A stretch of DNA of 9,511 nt. Origin: Omnitrophica WOR_2 bacterium GWA2_47_8. GTDB taxonomy: Bacteria; Omnitrophota; Gorgyraeia; Zapsychrales; GWA2-47-8. Shown here piece after piece: positions 6,501 through 9,511 of the stretch. The stretch spans positions 41,545-51,055 of the forward strand of contig MHFY01000003.1 in NCBI GenBank assembly GCA_001805375.1. Direction: 5' to 3'. The position numbers and the translations under genes are program-made. The stretch's first letter is position 1. Each line of letters begins with the position of its first letter. The notes under the pieces are model-generated. The model was not told the origin of the DNA. It saw only the letters and a list, made by a program, of their open reading frames with translations, and searched no databases.

Positions 6501-8851
6501 CCAGCTTGATATCCCCAATAGGCAAAATAACCAAGGCCTTCGGGTGGAGCCTTTCTTGCTTCTTTCAAGCTAACAGGCATAGTCGCAACAAAATTCTCCC
6601 CTGTTGGGCCCCCCGGAACTGTATGAACCGTTTCCACAAGCGTACCGACACCTCCGACGGCCTCGGCACCGCTTTGCAATCTAAAAATGATGGTCGTGTT
6701 GAGATTATCAGACCGCCCCTTCTTACCTCCCACCGGCGAATAAAGAACAGTGGCCAAAGGTTCAACCGGATCCAAAGCCCCGCCTTCGACCGGATAAACA
6801 GCTGTTATTAAATAGTCACTGGGCTGGCCGCCTAAGGTCAGTGCCTGAATACCTTCATAGACTGATTTTAAGATCTCACCGGCACTCGTAGTGCGCGCCA
6901 TTGAGATCTCTAATTCCCAATCCTTGGCATCTTTCTTACCGGCTAAAATATCGTCAATTTTCTTAATTCGGAAACGGAATCCCGGCGTCCTTGTATGGGC
7001 CAGCTTCTGGCCAGGTCCGGAACCGAGGATCGCAAAGAGGTGCAATAATTTAATATTCGCGGCCGACGGCCCTACACCTATACCTTTAGCGATCCCGATC
7101 GATTCGCTGCTGACACCTTCTTTCCCACGGATCGCGATCGTGTGATCCGTAGCCTGTATGGCAAGCTTCTGACGTATTTCCGAAAGCGGAACGAATTTCA
7201 CATCAGTCGAGAATTGTGCAGTATCCAACAGACCGAGTTTTTTGGCCTCAACTAAACCTTCTCTCAAAGCTTCCAGCATCAGGCGATGCACAGAAGCATT
7301 ATTATCTCCCCATTGATGGGTAACCAAAATATCGACATCATTTGCGCCAAAATCCTGCACAACCGCGCCTTTTAAACGGCCTTCCTTAACATCCGTTTTA
7401 AGTTTTGCCTGAACGGCCTGAACGACTGAATCCGGGATCTGTTTCACGCCTCGTTTAAATAAATCAGATATCCTATACGAAGCCAGAGAATGTGTGGCCA
7501 TATTGCCTTTTTGTCCTTCAGGCTTTTTAAATCCTTGACGGACGGCAATGCCCGCATCGCTGTCGGTGGTCCCTGAACTGAAACCCAAAGCCTGTTGACC
7601 CGGTTCATCCATCGTCGCGCGGACGCGGCGTAAACCACTGGAATCTGCGGCAAGGCTATCATATTTTGCTTCTGCTTGAGGAGGTAATGCGGCTGGATTA
7701 CTCGTGACAGTTTGTAATGAGCCAGCCATCAATTGAACACCTAATTGAGTAGCTCCGGCCGGTGCGGCTCCGTGAAGAGGCAACACAACCCCGCCCGAAA
7801 AATACTGCCGGGGAACCATCTGCTGACTTGCCTGGTCATACTCTTCTTTCAAAAAGTTGTACGCGCCTTTTTTGTAGGCTTCGAGATAGCGGTTATAGAT
7901 CTCCTGTTTAGTTGATTTATCTTCTGTGTTGATCCCGGCGATCTTTCCTTTGTCGGCATAAACCTGGCCTAAAAGGCTCTGCTTTAAATTTTCCTTAAAC
8001 CACGCGGCGAGGATAACGGAATTGTAGATCTGACGCAGGGGCGCGAAATTTTCGCCTTCGTTGACCTCTTTTTCGAGTTCAGGGATGATGATGTCCCGCA
8101 CAATATTGGAGGTCAGATGCCCGATGTCAGATGTCGGATCTTTTTGATCCAACTTCAGACCTCTGGCCTCTGGCTTCTGGCTTCTTAAAGCCAAATAATC
8201 CTCTTCGAGCATAACCTTCAAATGGCTGTCTAAGCTTAATGCCGTTCCTTTGCTTTCAAACACGACGGCTCTTTCCGGCACGATCCATACCTTATTAAAG
8301 GTATTGATAGGGACTTCCGTGGTGCCGAATTTTTCCTGGGCTTTTTTGTAAACCCTGTTCCAAAATTCCTTCCCGGTTTTTTGGTCCGGATGCAAAAGCG
8401 AGGCGGTCAATTGCTTTAAAATATAATCCTGAGCCAAAAGGTCACGCCCTAATTCCGTCACGCCTAATTTATCGGCAACGATCTTTTTCCCTTCATACGG
8501 CGAGAGGTTAACCCAGAGGTCTTCTTCCGGCAGGGTCAAGGCGGCCATAAAATAGCGGATCAATTTTTCCGTTTCACTTTTAAGAGCGCTGTCGTTCAAT
8601 TGGGTGTCACCGATATCCACGATGAAGTCAAACTGCAAAGGATTTTCCGGGAAAATAGTGATCCCGCGCAGGGTTACAGGCTGAAAGACAGAGCTGGTCG
8701 AAATCATTGTCCCTGGCGCGGGTAATAATGGCATGCCCTGGGCCAATACCTGAGAAGGAACGACCATGTTGGCGGTAAATGCGATTAAAATGAGGGTGGA
8801 AATGAAGCGGTAAACGGAATTTGTTCTTTTGCGTTTGAGGAACGTGTGCAT
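3308..8851 (-). CDS. Giant exported fusion: Omnitrophota-type N-domain, two FBP aldolase/phosphatase modules, TIM-like module, C-terminal domain
   Basis: One uninterrupted 1847-residue frame. Residues 1-38 are a signal peptide (KRKR, hydrophobic FISTLILIAFTANMVV, ending VLAQ). Residues 39-355 form a conserved domain typical, from memory, of giant Omnitrophota proteins. About 455-845 and 855-1412 are tandem modules of the class V (archaeal-type) FBP aldolase/phosphatase, which condenses DHAP and GAP and dephosphorylates the product to fructose 6-phosphate. About 1484-1747 is a triosephosphate-isomerase module, and 1768-1847 a short C-terminal domain. Linkers SGTTDSDAG (426-434), SGTTESDTG (1462-1470) and SGTTDSDTG (1755-1763) mark the joints. 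The second aldolase/phosphatase module keeps its catalytic residues; the first module and the TIM module look decayed. The ATG at 8851 has GGGAGG eight bases upstream. Chemistry and export conflict: these enzymes normally act in the cytoplasm on phosphorylated sugars. Export, proteolytic processing and activity are all inferences. Confidence 0.85.
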   Translation of the reverse strand: MHTFLKRKRTNSVYRFISTLILIAFTANMVVPSQVLAQGMPLLPAPGTMISTSSVFQPVTLRGITIFPENPLQFDFIVDIGDTQLNDSALKSETEKLIRYFMAALTLPEEDLWVNLSPYEGKKIVADKLGVTELGRDLLAQDYILKQLTASLLHPDQKTGKEFWNRVYKKAQEKFGTTEVPINTFNKVWIVPERAVVFESKGTALSLDSHLKVMLEEDYLALRSQKPEARGLKLDQKDPTSDIGHLTSNIVRDIIIPELEKEVNEGENFAPLRQIYNSVILAAWFKENLKQSLLGQVYADKGKIAGINTEDKSTKQEIYNRYLEAYKKGAYNFLKEEYDQASQQMVPRQYFSGGVVLPLHGAAPAGATQLGVQLMAGSLQTVTSNPAALPPQAEAKYDSLAADSSGLRRVRATMDEPGQQALGFSSGTTDSDAGIAVRQGFKKPEGQKGNMATHSLASYRISDLFKRGVKQIPDSVVQAVQAKLKTDVKEGRLKGAVVQDFGANDVDILVTHQWGDNNASVHRLMLEALREGLVEAKKLGLLDTAQFSTDVKFVPLSEIRQKLAIQATDHTIAIRGKEGVSSESIGIAKGIGVGPSAANIKLLHLFAILGSGPGQKLAHTRTPGFRFRIKKIDDILAGKKDAKDWELEISMARTTSAGEILKSVYEGIQALTLGGQPSDYLITAVYPVEGGALDPVEPLATVLYSPVGGKKGRSDNLNTTIIFRLQSGAEAVGGVGTLVETVHTVPGGPTGENFVATMPVSLKEARKAPPEGLGYFAYWGYQAGVNGEVPPTPGISDHVGMNPDALKPERRVARFIGRVLRDHGKHQPYVAPWAARHRAEPLREKQEDLFVHAPKENENDPIMASVEDRIENGDLIAVTDDKADTGGTWGHTKVPLPFTALYKATMLEAVENGELGDGNSFGDLGFNRIPGDANIGIGDDGHMIKIGDKSRNSIAGHKTAFRAFIRAYLLAKENPETIGVYGLAQDLAGPEAALALQNPFTFSEFTPRFFEIARQIMPKEYMEKGVLDRLEEKWKRWQRGEVKETPVEGGFSGNVSGQGAGSARVTLDPKQEDSFTIIAGDKMGPAAFNPVIDQALDAAINSGDFQKGLVLEIWDAKAWDKEGKLAIKDIPKFDDIKSNFNLPEEVIKKLKPKTQEAYKVAKVLVEASYGADGQVKSGLSELELKTLADAIKRFGYVPTKRIFLDAQADREEIGRYLADSDRFNVKYIWSKTKAGWDVNNPTEYLDRPIMGSSVTKLGVLTGGEYIGKDDPVMVGISKLMVHMKEVLRTNPPIVQGDMFGSHWPRAVVVALKYAAANVVSHPIISILSYGIKVDEDGKAKFTKVSDIGGGKDFAKKRAETYEFNREFRFSAIGGEVEPYGTHKDTVEASYGLAKHLDELNQDTSPFLLANKMIQAEKDGVKRSWPQLSGDAMEDVYAVAVRDISSLGGGIEPTGSQIRTEDSGTTESDTGLSSAVIAQRTAEMSQNVLFGGNWKERKDITNEDQALAKAREFKTRFAQLPAGAKVIIFPEAKWVQAVARELQGSNIQVGVQSVFFDPDGDLQAQIDKAVGMGATYANVAHSMHRARGLTNEQANKIMLAILKDGRLMPWYTVEETGKPGVDPVQEITSAIEIGLQGISADVIASFPTTLEPTVLISTQSGTGVIDPNLKPSKEDAEKRSRAVRELFRARYGNAVADGSNVGYGASVKSSNAEDIFSPSVVRNALIGGASLEAGEFFNLVANGMKSARLHPPVSASGTTDSDTGIELPADQQPEYGGIDITKINAKLQIQRDRTGAPLPMNLQPLDKINTNLKGLVPNVRYIGPMTVPLPMLLGVADQIPKQELSSAR
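3563..3589 (-). repeat. SGTTDSDTG linker repeat, copy 3
   Basis: Encodes residues 1755-1763 of the fusion, between the TIM-like module and the C-terminal domain. The DNA, not only the peptide, matches the copies at 4442-4468 and 7550-7576: on the plus strand all share CCCG[TC]ATCGCT followed by TCGGT.GT.CC, including third codon positions. Confidence 0.8.
3611..4402 (-). other. Triosephosphate isomerase-like module without catalytic Glu
   Basis: Residues about 1484-1747 span a whole TIM barrel. FGGNWKERK contains N1492 and K1494, VGVQSVFF matches VGAQNV, and VAHSMHRAR holds H1580 where the active-site His of GHSERR sits. PWYTVEETG matches PIVCVGET, and GYGASVKSSNA...ALIGGASL is the phosphate-binding C-terminal signature. 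The catalytic Glu and loop 6 (AYEPVWAIGTG in active enzymes) are replaced by the shortened ISTQSGTG (1655-1661), so isomerase activity by the known mechanism is not expected. It may bind substrate or act structurally. Confidence 0.82.
4442..4468 (-). repeat. SGTTESDTG linker repeat, copy 2
   Basis: Encodes residues 1462-1470, separating the second FBP aldolase/phosphatase module from the TIM-like module. It differs from copy 3 by one residue (E for D). Confidence 0.8.
4616..6289 (-). other. Intact-looking FBP aldolase/phosphatase module (second copy)
   Basis: Residues about 855-1412 retain the residues used by the archaeal bifunctional enzyme. DKADTGGTWGH supplies D884 and H891, GIGDDGH supplies D939 and D940, and YGLAQDL supplies Q985. 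AGDKMGPAAFN supplies D1081 and K1082. EYIGKDDPV supplies Y1265, the Schiff-base lysine K1268, and D1269 and D1270. SGNVSGQGAG and FGSHWP match further family motifs. The spacing D884 to H891 and Y1265 to K1268 equals that of the archaeal proteins. Two long insertions are unusual: about 60 residues between Q985 and SGNV (1052), and about 70 charged residues around 1112-1180. The module could be catalytically competent in aldol condensation and phosphatase steps, if Mg2+ and triose phosphates are available where it ends up. Confidence 0.8.
6317..7489 (-). other. Decayed FBP aldolase/phosphatase-like module (first copy)
   Basis: Residues about 455-845 align with class V FBP aldolase/phosphatase from end to end. 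NDVDILVTHQWG...VHRL matches the GDDxxLIMTHTxG...VH region, TPGFRFRIKKID matches the MHxGFKFEVLD region, ATMPVSLKEAR matches PLMPVSxxDA, and RFIGRVLRDHGKHQPYVAP matches the C-terminal YMRRHGPFxPHRL. Key residues are missing. The N-terminal KADxG...H metal site is absent, the DD pair reads ND (504-505), the ADKTEPGA segment is absent, and so is YxGKDDP with the Schiff-base Lys. The Gln ligand may survive as Q546. It is probably a non-catalytic, structural or regulatory copy. Confidence 0.7.
7550..7576 (-). repeat. SGTTDSDAG linker repeat, copy 1
   Basis: Encodes residues 426-434, separating the N-terminal domain and its Pro/Ala spacer from the tandem aldolase/phosphatase modules. It differs from copy 3 by one residue (A for T). 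No copy lies between the two aldolase/phosphatase modules, so those two behave as one unit. Confidence 0.8.
7787..8737 (-). other. Omnitrophota-type conserved N-terminal domain of the fusion
   Basis: Residues 39-355 contain LNDSALKSETEKLIRYFMAA, DLWVNLSPYEGKKIV, LGRDLLAQDYILKQLTASL, FGTTEVPINTFNKVWIVPE, NFAPLRQIYNSVILAAWF and ending PRQYFSGG. I recall this pattern from the N-termini of many large exported proteins of Omnitrophota-like genomes; it has no enzymatic signature I can name. It may be a translocation, anchoring or assembly module. Residues about 223-247 are encoded by a repeat element (8111-8186) inserted in frame. A Pro/Ala/Gly-rich spacer (356-425) links it to the first SGTTDSDAG linker. 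Confidence 0.55.
8111..8186. repeat. 7-base-word inverted element embedded in the giant gene
   Basis: The left arm has 7-base words GGTCAGA, TGCCCGA, TGTCAGA and TGTCGGA (8111-8138). The centre GGATCTTTTTGATCC (8136-8150) is a 5-bp hairpin. The right arm (8155-8182) has TCAGACC, TCTGGCC and TCTGGCT twice. The arms share the pattern NGNCNGA when one is read on the other strand. It is translated as residues about 223-247 (SQKPEARGLKLDQKDPTSD and onwards) with the frame intact. Confidence 0.75.
8738..8851 (-). other. Signal peptide of the giant fusion protein
   Basis: Residues 1-38 have the three-part layout of a Sec signal. There is a basic start (K6, R7, K8, R9, then R15), a hydrophobic core (FISTLILIAFTANMVV, 16-31) and a polar end (PSQVLAQ) with small residues suited to signal peptidase I cleavage after A37 or nearby. 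There is no lipobox cysteine and no twin-arginine motif with the right spacing, so Sec-dependent export without lipid anchoring is the simplest reading. Confidence 0.8.
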
Positions 8852-9060
8852 TGGGGAAGCCTCCCTGCCTGCATCGTCCCGGCACGGGGCCGGCTGGCAG
8901 GCTTAAGATTGTTAATAAAAATTTAAAAGCCGTTTCAAAAATACAGCATAATCAAATTTTTTGAAAAGAGGAAAAGATAAAAACAGACACTTCTTCGGTC
9001 TATTCTCCGTGGCAGGATTTAAAGAAGACACTCTTTGAAAAGTTCGAAAGCGTTTTCTTT
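8852..9060 (-). promoter_or_regulatory. Long 5' leader of the giant gene with hairpin next to the RBS
   Basis: If transcription begins from the promoter at 9068-9095, the leader is about 210 bases. Just upstream of the ribosome binding site GGGAGG (8860-8865) is a two-step hairpin: outer stem 8867-8872 with 8897-8902 (GCCTGC/GCAGGC), inner stem 8879-8883 with 8889-8893 (CCGGC/GCCGG). Between the RBS and the ATG, TCCC can pair with the GGGA of the RBS region. Further upstream CTTCTT and AAGAAG (about 8991-9027) could pair. I recognise no known riboswitch class. Confidence 0.4.
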
Positions 9061-9067
9061 TGCAGAA

Positions 9068-9095
9068 AAGATAACACATAGATTTATTTTGTCAA
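9068..9095 (-). promoter_or_regulatory. Sigma-70-type promoter for the giant gene
   Basis: Minus strand: a perfect -35 box TTGACA (9090-9095), a 16-base AT-rich spacer, and -10 box TATCTT (9068-9073), four of six matches to TATAAT. It points at the giant gene, and transcription would start near 9060. It is the best promoter match I found in the window. Confidence 0.6.
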
Positions 9096-9141
9096 TAGGA
9101 CAACCTAGGACATAGTTAGACAGGCGAAAAAAGGATATCGG

Positions 9142-9222
9142 AGCACCAGAGGACCAGATTATCAGGATTTTTCTGATATTCTGCTTTTCTGATAATCTCT
9201 TCTCTGCTATCCTGATAATCTG
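9142..9222. repeat. Inverted element built of 8-base words
   Basis: CAGATTATCAGGAT (9155-9168, using C9155) and its perfect inverted copy (9209-9222) form 14-bp arms. Read on either strand the arms and interior resolve into 8-base words ending in CAG: AGCACCAG, AGGACCAG, ATTATCAG, GATAGCAG, AAAAGCAG, AATATCAG, with one 7-base exception. The design is the same as in the 7-base-word elements, but with another vocabulary and period. It lies between the giant gene's promoter and the rightmost gene and ends at the base before that gene's ATG. Confidence 0.7.
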
Positions 9223-9511
9223 ATGCTCAAATCTTTCGATAAATTCTACACTCCCCTTGTCCTTGGTTTGTGCCTTGTTATGGTTGTTTCGCTGAGCATC
9301 GCCACATTTTATATCAATGCCTGGCCCACAGACTCAGAATTGGCCTACATCCCTACCGCTACGGAACTATTCAAATCCCCTTTTCTGTCCCACATGCACG
9401 ATATAACCCGCTTTAAGATCCTGTACGGCAAAGAGGCCCTGATCCTTGGCATCGCGGTTATGCAGCGGCTTTTAAATGATACCACCACTCTTTTTCCGAA
9501 TGTTTTTCTAT
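9223..9511 (+). CDS. Membrane protein, possible GT-C glycosyltransferase (3' end missing)
   Basis: An open frame from ATG 9223 runs off the right edge (96 codons plus one base). An in-frame stop at 9193-9195 limits upstream extension. The N-terminus MLKSFDKFYT is followed by a clear transmembrane segment (about 11-31, PLVLGLCLVMVVSLSIATFYI). Next comes a non-cytoplasmic-looking loop with NAWPTDSELAYIPTATELF and a second hydrophobic segment near LILGIAVM. A transmembrane helix followed by a large loop with an acidic DxE motif (D37, E39) is the layout of GT-C enzymes such as protein mannosyltransferases, but the visible part is too short to be sure. No ribosome binding site is seen, because the 8-base-word element ends right at the ATG. 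Confidence 0.6.
   Translation, partial: MLKSFDKFYTPLVLGLCLVMVVSLSIATFYINAWPTDSELAYIPTATELFKSPFLSHMHDITRFKILYGKEALILGIAVMQRLLNDTTTLFPNVFL

Noticed and set aside
6458..6811. Plus-strand open frame of 117 codons and several similar ones opposite the giant gene
   Set aside because: They lie entirely antisense to clearly recognisable enzyme modules and show no family motifs, signal peptides or ribosome binding sites.
3308..8851. Fusion as an assembly or frameshift artefact joining separate genes
   Set aside because: The frame is continuous over 5.5 kb, there is no internal stop or ribosome binding site at joints, and the joints carry matching linkers, so a genuine single gene is more likely. Read mapping could still test this.
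8852..9060. c-di-GMP or other known riboswitch in the giant gene's leader
   Set aside because: I checked by eye for GEMM-type and other common conserved cores and found none; only generic hairpins are visible.

Overview
The window looks like a piece of an uncultured Omnitrophota (OP3)-type or related PVC-group bacterium. The main basis is one very large signal-peptide protein. Its N-terminal domain (conserved stretches around 'DLWVNLSPYE', 'LGRDLLAQDYILKQLTASL', 'NTFNKVWIVPE') and its short C-terminal 'GGIDIT...' domain resemble, from memory, domains that recur at the ends of giant Omnitrophota proteins. Intergenic inverted elements built from short repeated words also fit such genomes. The assignment is an inference; there is no rRNA or marker gene here.

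Layout, left to right. (1) 1-597 (+): 3' part of a gene for a small exported Gln-rich protein, cut by the window edge. (2) 595-714: an inverted element made of 7-base words, filling the space between two convergent stop codons. (3) 715-2117 (-): purU (formyltetrahydrofolate deformylase) followed by a PilZ-domain gene that is overlapping or nearly so, probably one operon. purU carries a 21-codon in-frame insertion that looks like a REP-type repeat. (4) 2142-2276: a second 7-base-word inverted element in the divergent intergenic space. (5) 2303-3244 (+): DUF3137 membrane protein. (6) 3253-3276: a perfect 10-bp hairpin acting as terminator between convergent genes. (7) 3308-8851 (-): the 1847-residue fusion. 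(8) 8852-9222: its leader and promoter, then a third inverted element built from 8-base words. (9) 9223-9511 (+): 5' part of a membrane protein gene, possibly a GT-C type glycosyltransferase, running off the right edge.

The central item is the fusion protein. In order it has a signal peptide, the Omnitrophota-type N-terminal domain, two tandem modules of the archaeal-type fructose-1,6-bisphosphate aldolase/phosphatase (the first decayed, the second with every catalytic residue I can place), a triosephosphate-isomerase module that has lost its catalytic Glu, and a short C-terminal domain. Three near-identical SGTT[DE]SD[AT]G linkers mark the joints. TIM and FBP aldolase/phosphatase are consecutive gluconeogenic steps (triose phosphates to fructose 6-phosphate), yet the polypeptide is predicted to leave the cytoplasm. 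Around and inside the genes are several inverted elements made of short repeated words, two of them now translated in frame.

The other genes (PurU, PilZ, DUF3137) are housekeeping or signalling genes with no evident pathway link to the fusion.
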